Shown: positions 1-5,952 of the stretch, piece after piece
Layout of the letters: every line of letters begins with the position of its first letter
Numbering within the stretch: the stretch's first letter is position 1
Source of the DNA: Clostridia bacterium
GTDB taxonomy: Bacteria; Bacillota; Clostridia; Christensenellales; Borkfalkiaceae
Assembly (NCBI GenBank): GCA_029052615.1
Contig: JAIDIR010000036.1
Span: forward strand, 1 to 5,952
DNA: 5,952 bases
Reading direction: 5' to 3'
Made by a program: the position numbers and the translations under genes
The notes under the pieces: model-generated
Seen by the model: the letters and a program-made list of their open reading frames with translations, nothing else
Told to the model about the DNA's origin: nothing
Databases searched by the model: none

Positions 1-3000
1 GATAAGAGTATGCACTTGGATCCTTCCATAATAAGGGTAAAGGAAATCAAGTACAAGAGCTTTGAGGAAGACGCAACGGAGGTGGACAAAACTTCCGACG
101 GCACGTCGAAAATAATTAACGCTGGCGAATACACGATAAAGCTTGAAATCATAGATAAGACCATATATAAATGGTTGGACAAAACGACCGACGATAAATC
201 GTTTAAGATAACGGTTGACAGGGCAAAACCTAACGTCACGGCGGCATTTAAAAATACTTTGCCTACCAATCTGTACGTTTCGTATAACGACGGCAAGCTA
301 CCGGAATTGAAAAACAGTGCGACTAACGCAACGGCGGGCAAGATTGACTGGCAGGCTGACCAGTCGCCCAGGACCGACGATACCACGTTCTACTGGGAGT
401 TTACGCCGGACGACACCGTAAACTATCTTAAAATTACGGGCATGTCGGACGAAACTAAAATAACCGTTCCGTATAAAACGCAGGCGATTGACAAGCTTGA
501 AATTATTCTGCATAAGGACGGCGAAGAAGAGGATGCGGAAGACGTAAAAATTTACGATGCGTTCACACTTACCGACGGCTCATATTCGTTAAAGAATTAT
601 ATCACCGTAAACGCCGTTTATCAGGACGGAATTACCAAAGAAGCTCTCGGTAGTTCGGGTTACGTGCTTTCCATAGTTGGCGGCGCACCAAAGCTTAGTG
701 CGGGAAACTTGACTATCAGAGCCAAGCAGGCGAGCGGCACAAAGTATGGCGACCTTGCAATAACCGTTTTGGCTTCAGAGGTGGTAGATATAGACCCGAC
801 GTACGACGATAACGGCACGGCGCTTACCTATCCCGTAACCATAGACGATATCAAGGACAATCTTAAGGTTATTGCAAAGTGGAATTACAGCGATAACGAT
901 TATTTGGACGTAGATATCGACGACGTTACAGTAACCGGTAATTTAGTAGCCGGAGCGGTAGGCGACGTTGAATTGACAGTTTCTTACGGCGGTAAGACTG
1001 CAAAGATTTATCCCCAAATCGATAAGGGCACTCTTGATATGTCGGGCGTTTCGCTTACCACAAGCACGACGGGAGTGACGGGTTCTAACGGCGCTTACAC
1101 TTGCACCTACGACCCCGCGGTTACCGTTGTATTTGCAACGAGCGGCGACGTCAAGAACGCAGACGGCGACACGGTTACGGCAACTTCGACTGTCACCTAC
1201 AAAAAGAAGAATTCAAGCGGTGCGTGGATTGTGGCAACTGCGGCAGATTTGCAGAACGCTGGCGAATATCAGATAATCGCCAAGTACGTTCCCGACGATA
1301 CGGCTAACTACAAAATTGCAACTGGCGAGGACGAGATAACCGTCACGCTTACCATAAACAAGGCTAAGGTTACGGGCATAGTTTTCGAGGATGCGGTTAA
1401 GCCCGAAATTACGGGAACGAGCTATACGCTTGAAGCGACGGGCTATCCCGAAGAATGGGTAACCGTTACTTACAGTGTAACGGACGAGGAAAACAATCCG
1501 CTTTCCGGAACTTCGTTCAGTGCGGCAGGTAAGTATAAATTTACGGCAACTTTCACTATCGATGCCGCGCACGTAAACAATTACGAGGCTATAGCGCCCA
1601 TAACCAAAACGCTTACCATAAGCGACAAGCCGCCCGTTACAGGTGCGGAAAATATAGTTGTTGAACCTACTATATCCGCGACTTATACGGGTAAGCCCGT
1701 GGACTATAAGGCGCAGAACGTGCCCGAGGGCGTTGAGGTTTCCTATAAAATAGAAAAAAAGGACGACGTTGCTTTCAGCGGCACGGATATAATCAACGTA
1801 GGCGAGTATACGGTTACGGTCAGCTTTGAAACGGGTGCGGCTTACGCGCCCATAGCGGACAAAACCTGCGTTGTTACCGTCGGCAAAGCTAAGGTTGATA
1901 TGTCGGGCGTGAAGTTTGCAGACGATACCGTTACGGGCAACGGTCAGGCGCACAAGTTTGAAGCGACCAATCTGCCCGAGGGCGTGACCGTTGAGTACGA
2001 GTATAAAGGAAATAAGCAGGCGGATCCTTTCGAATTTACCGAAGTGGGCGAATACACCGTCAAGGCGTATTTCACTTACGAGGACGAGGACAATTACGAA
2101 GAGATTAAGCCCGTTGAAGCCACGCTGACGATAAGCGACGCGGTTGTGGAGAGTATTTCCGCAAATGTTGAGGACGGAGCGAAGTTTGATATTAACGGCA
2201 CTCTTGACGACGTAAAAGCCAAGATTAAGGCGGAAATACACTTCAACAACGGCACGAAGCAAAGCGTGGGTATTGAAGATTTGACTATCGATTGCGCGAC
2301 CCTGCGCGAGGGCGGCTTGCTTGAAGTTGGCACGCAGACCATTACCGTTGTTTACAACGACGGCACGCAGGACTATACGACCACGGTGCAAATCGAGGTT
2401 GCAAAGGCTAAGGTTGCGCTGCCCGTATATAACGGCAGTCTCAGATACACGGGATTTGACGTAAAGCCCGCAGCAAGCGACTTTGAAGGTTTTGATTCCG
2501 CGCTTATGGCGCTGGTCGATAGCAAGACGGTTGCAGGCCTGAACGCAGGTGCATACAAGGCGGTGTTTGCCTTGAAGGACGCCGAGCGTTACGAATGGGC
2601 TACCGCAAGAACCTACAAAAAGTCCGTGTTTGCGGCAGTCGTTTACGAGGAAGTAGTGCTTGAAGACTACGAAGCGGCGGTTGACTGGAACCTTGCCAGG
2701 GCAAAGATAACGGCAACCAAGGCGAACGGCAAGCTTCCCGTATTTGCAAGCGAAAGCTATACCGGCTCGTTTGCCGAGGTCGTTGGTTTGAAGTACTACA
2801 CCGACGAAACGTGCGCGGAGGAAGTTGCCGCCGACGAGTTGGCGTATAGCACAAAATACTTTGTAAAAGCCGAGCTTCTTGATACTGCGAACTTCGAGCT
2901 GGACGAAACGGCGGTTGCGTTCTCGAGGAATGCGTTTGAATATACTACCCCCGAAAAGCAGCTGACCGTTTGGGAAAAGGTCGTTAAGTTCTTAACCATA

Positions 3001-3840
3001 AACTGGCTGTGGATAGTCATTGCGGTCGTGGCGTTGATTCTGCTTATCACCGTGATAGCGTTGATAGCGCGCGCGGCAAAGAGAAAGCGCGAGCGCGAGG
3101 AACAGCGCAGGCTGGAAGAGAAGGAAGAGAAAAAGCGCGAGCAGGAAGAACGCGAGGAGCGTCGCCGCGAGGAGCGCGAAGAGCGTATGGCTCGTTTGAA
3201 CCAGCAGCAGATGATGATGCCGCAAATGATGCCTATGGGCGGACAGATGCCTCAGATGCCTATGCAACAGTCTGTGCCTATGCCTCAACAGGCGCAGGCT
3301 CAGCCCGTGGCTGCGGTTGGCAGTGCAAGCGAGCTGGCTGAGATTAAGGCGGAAATTTCCGCGCTCAGGGCAGAGCAGAATTTGAGAGACGTTTCCGCAC
3401 TTAAAGCCGAACAGCAGGTCACCCAGACCAAAATCGACTTGCAGTTTGCAAACCTGTTCTCGCGTTTGGGCGTTGAACAGGGCGTTCAGGGCGGCTTATC
3501 CGTGAACTGGCTGGAAGAGATGGTTGACAAGGCGGTGCAGAAGGCGCTGGCGAAGAACGACAAGGCGGAGGCGCAGGTCGCCAAAGCTGACGGCGCGGCG
3601 GCGCAGGTTCCTCCCGACGCGGTTATGACCACCGTTACGACCACCAAGATTGACACGACCAAAAAGCCCGTTCAGAGCGCGGCGGCACCCGCTCCCGTAA
3701 GAACGGTGGTACGAAACATAGTGGCGCCTATGCCCGTGGACGACGGCAGAGTGTTCGACGTGGGCGGCTTCTACAAGCCTGCCGATCCTTTGACCGACAA
3801 TATTGACGACGTTCTCGGAAATGAGGATAAGCAAGATTAA
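1..3840 (+). CDS. Large repeat-containing surface protein with one C-terminal membrane helix and a long cytoplasmic tail (5' partial)
   Basis: The reading frame is open from base 1 to a TAA at 3838-3840, giving 1279 residues here. The ATG at 10 is probably not the start: it lies inside a repeat, has no ribosome binding site and is not followed by a signal peptide, so the true start is upstream. Residues 1-985 are beta-rich modules. MBG-like units carry AGEY/VGEYTV and NY motifs and end in KAKV or RAK; Big_3-like Ig modules lie near residues 165-340 and 714-800. Residues 1002-1023 form a hydrophobic helix followed by RAAKRKR, so by the positive-inside rule the repeats are outside and residues 1024-1279 are cytoplasmic. 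The inside part has an Arg/Glu/Lys helix, a Met/Gln/Pro stretch, a coiled coil (1109-1156) and a C-terminal peptide. No LPXTG motif or enzyme domain is seen. Similar repeat proteins often act in adhesion or at the cell surface, but the actual role is unknown. Architecture is confident, function is not. Confidence 0.93.
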   Translation, partial: DKSMHLDPSIIRVKEIKYKSFEEDATEVDKTSDGTSKIINAGEYTIKLEIIDKTIYKWLDKTTDDKSFKITVDRAKPNVTAAFKNTLPTNLYVSYNDGKLPELKNSATNATAGKIDWQADQSPRTDDTTFYWEFTPDDTVNYLKITGMSDETKITVPYKTQAIDKLEIILHKDGEEEDAEDVKIYDAFTLTDGSYSLKNYITVNAVYQDGITKEALGSSGYVLSIVGGAPKLSAGNLTIRAKQASGTKYGDLAITVLASEVVDIDPTYDDNGTALTYPVTIDDIKDNLKVIAKWNYSDNDYLDVDIDDVTVTGNLVAGAVGDVELTVSYGGKTAKIYPQIDKGTLDMSGVSLTTSTTGVTGSNGAYTCTYDPAVTVVFATSGDVKNADGDTVTATSTVTYKKKNSSGAWIVATAADLQNAGEYQIIAKYVPDDTANYKIATGEDEITVTLTINKAKVTGIVFEDAVKPEITGTSYTLEATGYPEEWVTVTYSVTDEENNPLSGTSFSAAGKYKFTATFTIDAAHVNNYEAIAPITKTLTISDKPPVTGAENIVVEPTISATYTGKPVDYKAQNVPEGVEVSYKIEKKDDVAFSGTDIINVGEYTVTVSFETGAAYAPIADKTCVVTVGKAKVDMSGVKFADDTVTGNGQAHKFEATNLPEGVTVEYEYKGNKQADPFEFTEVGEYTVKAYFTYEDEDNYEEIKPVEATLTISDAVVESISANVEDGAKFDINGTLDDVKAKIKAEIHFNNGTKQSVGIEDLTIDCATLREGGLLEVGTQTITVVYNDGTQDYTTTVQIEVAKAKVALPVYNGSLRYTGFDVKPAASDFEGFDSALMALVDSKTVAGLNAGAYKAVFALKDAERYEWATARTYKKSVFAAVVYEEVVLEDYEAAVDWNLARAKITATKANGKLPVFASESYTGSFAEVVGLKYYTDETCAEEVAADELAYSTKYFVKAELLDTANFELDETAVAFSRNAFEYTTPEKQLTVWEKVVKFLTINWLWIVIAVVALILLITVIALIARAAKRKREREEQRRLEEKEEKKREQEEREERRREEREERMARLNQQQMMMPQMMPMGGQMPQMPMQQSVPMPQQAQAQPVAAVGSASELAEIKAEISALRAEQNLRDVSALKAEQQVTQTKIDLQFANLFSRLGVEQGVQGGLSVNWLEEMVDKAVQKALAKNDKAEAQVAKADGAAAQVPPDAVMTTVTTTKIDTTKKPVQSAAAPAPVRTVVRNIVAPMPVDDGRVFDVGGFYKPADPLTDNIDDVLGNEDKQD
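1021..2139 (+). repeat. Four consecutive MBG-like repeat units within the surface protein
   Basis: Four diverged units of about 81-118 residues run roughly 1021-1374, 1375-1635, 1636-1896 and 1897-2139. Each has a late AG/VG-[EK]-Y strand motif (at 1258, 1525, 1798 and 2044) spaced 89, 91 and 82 residues apart. This is followed by an NY or AY motif and a closing strand of TLTI or VVTV type, often with a KAKV linker. Units 1 and 4 both open with DMSGV. Related motifs occur outside the block at 121 (AGEYTIKLE) and 2545 (AGAYKAVFA), so the full array is longer and is interrupted by Big_3-like modules. The repetition is clear in protein but weak in DNA, which points to old duplication rather than recent expansion. 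The family name MBG is assigned from motif recognition, not from a search. Confidence 0.7.
2140..2955 (+). other. Membrane-proximal extracellular modules of the surface protein
   Basis: Three modules lie between the repeat block and the membrane helix. The first (about 2140-2400) resembles a Big_3-type Ig-like domain: it opens VVESISANVEDGAKFDING, contains a FNNGTKQ strand and ends with TVQIEVAKAKV. The second (about 2401-2685) has the AGAYKAVFALKDAERYEW pattern, typical of MBG-like units whose tyrosine/tryptophan strand follows the GAY motif. The third (about 2686-2955) starts at the WNLARAKITA strand and has paired tyrosines in KYYTDET and STKYFVKAEL. Boundaries are estimates from strand patterns. 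These modules probably act as a stalk that holds the outer repeats away from the membrane; that role is inferred. Confidence 0.5.
3004..3069 (+). other. Single transmembrane helix of the surface protein
   Basis: Twenty-two residues starting WLWIVIAVVALILL and ending VIALIA are uninterrupted by charge. A lysine-bearing amphipathic segment (VWEKVVKF) lies just before them and a strongly basic cluster (RAAKRKR) just after. The basic cluster on the C-terminal side places the C-terminus in the cytoplasm. The helix is about 255 residues from the end of the protein, unlike a sortase-processed anchor, where only a few basic residues follow the helix and an LPXTG motif precedes it. Confidence 0.93.
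3070..3837 (+). other. Cytoplasmic region of the surface protein: charged helix, Met/Gln/Pro stretch, coiled coil, C-terminal peptide
   Basis: Directly after the membrane helix, residues 1027-1062 contain 33 Arg, Glu or Lys out of 36, a composition expected of a stable single alpha helix or a coiled coil. Residues 1068-1102 are low complexity, with 10 Met plus many Gln and Pro. Residues 1109-1156 show heptad-like spacing (LAEIKAEISALRAEQ) and probably form a coiled coil, followed by a short helix (NWLEEMVDKAVQKAL). An Ala/Pro/Thr/Val linker leads to a final segment of about 45 residues containing FDVGGFYKPADPL and an acidic end. Together this suggests a rod and oligomerising scaffold with a terminal docking peptide. 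That reading is inferred from composition only; no known signalling domain is visible. Confidence 0.7.
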
Positions 3841-3852
3841 GAGCAGTAAACC

Positions 3853-3884
3853 AAAAGCCCCGCGGCAACCGCCGCGGGGCTTTT
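3853..3884. terminator. Bidirectional intrinsic terminator shared by the two convergent genes
   Basis: AAAAGCCCCGCGGC and GCCGCGGGGCTTTT are perfect 14-base complementary arms around an AACC loop. On the + strand the stem begins 12 bases after the surface-protein stop and ends in TTTT, with a second run of six T at 3893-3898. On the - strand the hairpin begins 17 bases after the mutase stop and ends in TTTTGGTTT. The symmetry of A and T runs around a GC-rich stem fits one rho-independent terminator serving both genes. Confidence 0.93.
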
Positions 3885-3901
3885 ACTATACGTTTTTTAA
3901 A

Positions 3902-5845
3902 TCAGTCTTTCTTTTCCTTGGTTGCCTTGGCTGCGGGCTTTTTAGCCGCTTCCTTTTTGGGTGCAGCCTTGGCGGTCGTCTTAGCCGCAGGCTTAGCAGT
4001 TGCCTTTGCCGTTTCCTTCTTGGGCGCCGCCTTCTTAGCGGGAGCCTTTGCGGCTTTTTCAGCCTTAGCGGGCTTTTCGGTTTCCTCGGCTTTCTGTTCC
4101 TTTGCGGGCGCTTCGGGCTTGTTTACTTTATCCAAAAGCTCGCCGACCGACGCCTGCAGCTTGGCAAGCGCTGCTTCCGCGTCCTGCTTGTTGTTCGCCT
4201 TTACAGAGTAATAAATCTTCAGCTTGGGTTCGGTGCCGGAGGGGCGTACGCAAACGAAGCTGCCGTTCTTCAATTCGTAATATACGCAGTTGCACTTAGG
4301 GCTTCCGATGGGGGACTTTTCGCCGGTTGCCATATCGCACTTCTCGTCCTTGGAGTAGTCGCGGAAGGAAGCCACCTCGTAAATATCGAACTTCTCGACG
4401 GGCTGCGCCTTAAGCGCGTCAACCACGGCGTTCATTTCCTTCATTGCGTTCAGTCCCTTGTACTGAATGGAAACGTTGCAGTCAAGCACGTAGCCGTAGG
4501 TCTTGTAAATTTCGTTTAAGCGGTCGAACACCGTCGTGCCCTTGTAGGCGTAGTAGCAAACCATTTCGGCGCACAGCATGGAAGCGACTACCGCGTCCTT
4601 ATCCCTTGCGTGCGTGCCGCGCAGGTATCCGCAGCTCTCTTCAAAGCCGAACACATAGGTGTGGGAGTTATCTCTTTCCCAAAGCTTAATCTTCTCGCCG
4701 ATGAACTTGAAGCCGACGGGCGTTTCGAAAAGCTCCACGCCGAAGCTCTGGCAGATTGCCTTTGCCATGCCCGTGGATACGAACGACTTTACAACCGCCG
4801 CGTTTGCGGGCAGTGCGCCGTCCTCTTTAAGACGGGTGAGAATGTAGTCCAAAAGGAGTATGCCGACCTGGTTGCCCGAAAGCGCTTCAAACTCGCCCTC
4901 GTCGTTCTTGACCGCAACGCCCAGTCTGTCGCTGTCGGGGTCGGTGCCGAATACTACGGTTGCGCCAATCTTGTTTGCAAGCGCAATGCCCATCGAAAGC
5001 GTTTCCTTGAATTCGGGGTTGGGCACGGCAACGGTAGAGAAATCGGTGTCCTTTTTAATCTGCTCCTGAACTACGGTTGCGTTAATGCCTATCTTCTTTA
5101 ATATGGTGGTGACGGGGATATATCCCGAGCCGTGTACGGGGGTGTAAACGAGTTTCAGGCTCTTTCCGCAGGTCTTAACCGCCTTCTTGGAAAGGGTGAG
5201 CTTTTTAAGCTCCTTATAATATTTCTTGTCTACCTTTGCGGGTACGGGAAGTATGTATTTCTTTCTCTGCGCAACGGTGGGGGTGGCAACCGCAAGGTAG
5301 TCGGTTATCGCGTTAATGCTGTCCACGACGACCTTGGTGTCCTCGGGGCTCATCTGCGCGCCGTCCGCACCGTATACCTTATAGCCGTTGTATTGCTTGG
5401 GGTTGTGCGAAGCGGTTATCATAATGCCGGCAACCGTTCCCAGTGCGCGTACCGCAAACGAAAGCATGGGTACGGGGTGTACGTCGTCGAACAGATACGC
5501 CTTTATGTTGTTTGCCGCAAGCACTTCCGCTGCGGTCTTTGCAAACACGTCGCTCTTTAAGCGCGTATCGTAGGAAATGACTACGCCTTTAAGCTTGGCT
5601 TCCTCGCCCAAGCCCTTAATAAATTCGCTTAAGCCCTGCGTGGCGCGTGCAACGGTGTAAACGTTCATCTTGTTCGTGCCGTAGCCGATAATGCCGCGCA
5701 TGCCTGCGGTGCCGAATTCAAGCTCGGCGCCGAAGCTGTATTCTATCTCTTCTCTGTTATTCCTGATGGAAGCGAGTTCGCGCTTGCCCTCGTCGTTAAG
5801 TCTTTCGTCCTCAAGCCAACTTTCGTAAGCCTTTTCAAAATCCAT
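3902..5845 (-). CDS. pgcA: Alpha-phosphoglucomutase / phosphomannomutase (PgcA group) with a Lys/Ala-rich C-terminal tail
   Basis: This cytoplasmic enzyme of the alpha-D-phosphohexomutase family interconverts glucose-6-phosphate and glucose-1-phosphate, and often the mannose forms. Glucose-1-phosphate feeds UDP-glucose for glycolipids, teichoic acids and other polymers. All four family motifs are intact: TASHNP with phosphoserine Ser146; the metal loop DPDSDR (302-307); the sugar-specificity loop FEESCGY (401-407); and the phosphate-binding loop RPSGTEPK (534-541). FGTAGMRG (44-51) also fits. The chain from MDFEKAYESW to about residue 577 matches Bacillus subtilis PgcA along its length (about 580 residues, from memory). 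The remaining 70 residues are extra. I chose the ATG at 5845 because AGGAGG lies 6 bases upstream and the family N-terminus begins there; an in-frame ATG at 5872 has no ribosome binding site and would add nine unconserved residues. The enzyme call is firm; glucose versus mannose preference cannot be read from sequence alone. Confidence 0.96.
   Translation of the reverse strand: MDFEKAYESWLEDERLNDEGKRELASIRNNREEIEYSFGAELEFGTAGMRGIIGYGTNKMNVYTVARATQGLSEFIKGLGEEAKLKGVVISYDTRLKSDVFAKTAAEVLAANNIKAYLFDDVHPVPMLSFAVRALGTVAGIMITASHNPKQYNGYKVYGADGAQMSPEDTKVVVDSINAITDYLAVATPTVAQRKKYILPVPAKVDKKYYKELKKLTLSKKAVKTCGKSLKLVYTPVHGSGYIPVTTILKKIGINATVVQEQIKKDTDFSTVAVPNPEFKETLSMGIALANKIGATVVFGTDPDSDRLGVAVKNDEGEFEALSGNQVGILLLDYILTRLKEDGALPANAAVVKSFVSTGMAKAICQSFGVELFETPVGFKFIGEKIKLWERDNSHTYVFGFEESCGYLRGTHARDKDAVVASMLCAEMVCYYAYKGTTVFDRLNEIYKTYGYVLDCNVSIQYKGLNAMKEMNAVVDALKAQPVEKFDIYEVASFRDYSKDEKCDMATGEKSPIGSPKCNCVYYELKNGSFVCVRPSGTEPKLKIYYSVKANNKQDAEAALAKLQASVGELLDKVNKPEAPAKEQKAEETEKPAKAEKAAKAPAKKAAPKKETAKATAKPAAKTTAKAAPKKEAAKKPAAKATKEKKD
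3905..4114 (-). other. Lys/Ala-rich low-complexity tail of the phosphoglucomutase
   Basis: Residues 578-647 of the mutase contain 24 Ala and 22 Lys in 70 positions, with Pro, Thr and Glu making up most of the rest, no Arg and no aromatic residue. Net charge is about +12. The first 20 residues are Glu-rich and the remainder strongly basic. A KAAPKKE heptad occurs twice, 21 residues apart (605-611 and 626-632), which suggests growth by internal duplication. The composition resembles histone H1-like and other nucleic-acid or polyanion-binding tails. It follows the complete catalytic fold, so activity need not depend on it. Its function is unknown. Confidence 0.85.
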
Positions 5846-5851
5846 AAAATT

Positions 5852-5857
5852 CCTCCT
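5852..5857 (-). promoter_or_regulatory. Ribosome binding site of pgcA
   Basis: AGGAGG on the - strand lies 6 bases before the ATG at 5845. It is a full match to the anti-Shine-Dalgarno core at normal spacing and decides the start against the ATG at 5872. Confidence 0.93.
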
Positions 5858-5870
5858 GAAATTCCCCCGC

Positions 5871-5885
5871 ATACGATAATCGTAT
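5871..5885. promoter_or_regulatory. Inverted repeat, candidate operator upstream of pgcA
   Basis: ATACGATAATCGTAT has perfect 7-base arms around one central base. It lies 25 bases upstream of the pgcA ATG, about 30-45 bases after the predicted start of the main transcript and over the -10 of the weaker promoter. A one-base centre suits a dimeric protein site better than an RNA hairpin. I do not recognise the regulator. Confidence 0.45.
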
Positions 5886-5910
5886 ACAAATTTTGTAATT
5901 ATTATGTCAA
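5881..5910 (-). promoter_or_regulatory. Possible second pgcA promoter
   Basis: A perfect TTGACA (5910-5905, - strand) is followed after 18 bases by TATACG (5886-5881), a 4/6 match to the -10 consensus. It lies downstream of the main candidate. Its -10 would overlap the inverted repeat at 5871-5885, so binding there could block it. The weak -10 makes this uncertain. Confidence 0.4.
5885..5897. promoter_or_regulatory. Second, adjoining short inverted repeat
   Basis: TACAAATTTTGTA has 6-base arms around one central T and shares its first base with the repeat at 5871-5885. It lies in an AT-rich stretch where such short dyads arise by chance more easily, so it is weaker evidence of a binding site. 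Confidence 0.25.
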
Positions 5911-5922
5911 TTCGTCTTTTTT

Positions 5923-5951
5923 ATTATATAAAAAAATTCCCCCCTTGTAAA
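5923..5951 (-). promoter_or_regulatory. Sigma-A type promoter of pgcA (main candidate)
   Basis: On the - strand TTTACA (5951-5946) and TATAAT (5928-5923) are separated by exactly 17 bases, a 5/6 and a 6/6 match to consensus. Transcription would begin near 5916, giving a leader of about 70 bases before the pgcA start. The spacer contains a run of six G. This is the best promoter seen in the window. Confidence 0.75.
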
Positions 5952-5952
5952 G

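Noticed and set aside
10..12. ATG at position 10 as the true start of the surface protein
   Set aside because: The frame is open before it, the protein begins mid-module, and there is neither a signal peptide nor a ribosome binding site.
1213..2391. Antisense open frame of 392 codons on the - strand inside the surface-protein gene
   Set aside because: It is antisense to clear repeat domains, its protein is rich in Arg, Asn and Val without any domain pattern, and no ribosome binding site was found. It arises from the codon bias of the real gene.
3541..4114. Ala/Lys-rich segments in both convergent genes as sign of a shared origin or duplication
   Set aside because: They lie on opposite strands, differ in sequence and charge, and show no repeat motif in common. 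Similar composition alone is not evidence of duplication.
3918..4211. Ala/Phe/Leu-rich + strand open frame that looks like membrane helices
   Set aside because: It is the antisense image of the Lys/Ala-rich tail codons of pgcA and has no independent support.
3803..4519. Open frame of 238 codons on the + strand with Leu/Gly/Phe/Cys-rich, membrane-like sequence
   Set aside because: It crosses the end of the surface-protein gene and the terminator hairpin, then runs antisense to the mutase. Its hydrophobic look comes from reading the Lys/Ala tail codons in reverse.
5846..5872. Longer N-terminus for pgcA starting at the ATG at 5872
   Set aside because: No ribosome binding site precedes that ATG, the nine extra residues do not fit the family, and the ATG lies within the inverted repeat. 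The ATG at 5845 has a perfect AGGAGG.
5898..5952. A divergent + strand promoter at the right edge
   Set aside because: TTGTAA and TATTAT are present on the + strand, but their spacing of about 23 bases is too long and no gene start is visible before the window ends.

Overview
The window holds two convergent protein-coding genes, a shared terminator between them, and the promoter region of the second gene. It looks like chromosomal DNA of a Gram-positive bacterium, most likely an uncultured gut-type clostridium (Bacillota). The signs are a PgcA-type phosphosugar mutase close to the Bacillus form, an AGGAGG ribosome binding site, a good sigma-A type promoter, and a large surface protein made of Ig-like and MBG-like repeats. 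The lineage is an inference; I see no marker that fixes it further.

Positions 1-3840 (+) are the 3' part of a very large membrane protein gene whose start lies upstream of the window. About 980 residues of tandem beta-rich extracellular modules are followed by one transmembrane helix (3004-3069). Then comes an unusually long cytoplasmic part of about 256 residues: a highly charged Arg/Glu/Lys helix, a Met/Gln/Pro-rich stretch, a coiled coil, an Ala/Pro/Thr linker and a C-terminal peptide. There is no LPXTG sortase signal, so the protein is held by its helix and has a substantial face inside the cell.

Positions 3841-3901 are a short convergent intergenic region with a perfect 14-bp GC-rich hairpin flanked by A and T runs, which can terminate transcription from both sides.

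Positions 3902-5845 (-) encode a complete alpha-phosphoglucomutase/phosphomannomutase of the PgcA group with all four family motifs intact. It carries an extra 70-residue Lys/Ala-rich tail that the Bacillus enzyme lacks. Positions 5846-5952 hold its ribosome binding site, one strong and one weaker promoter candidate, and two adjoining short inverted repeats that could be regulator binding sites.

The two genes are not an operon. The mutase makes glucose-1-phosphate for UDP-glucose and envelope polymers, and the other gene makes an envelope protein, but nothing in the sequence links them functionally. No RNA gene, CRISPR array, insertion sequence or phage feature is visible. The least explained parts are the cytoplasmic region of the surface protein and the basic tail of the mutase.
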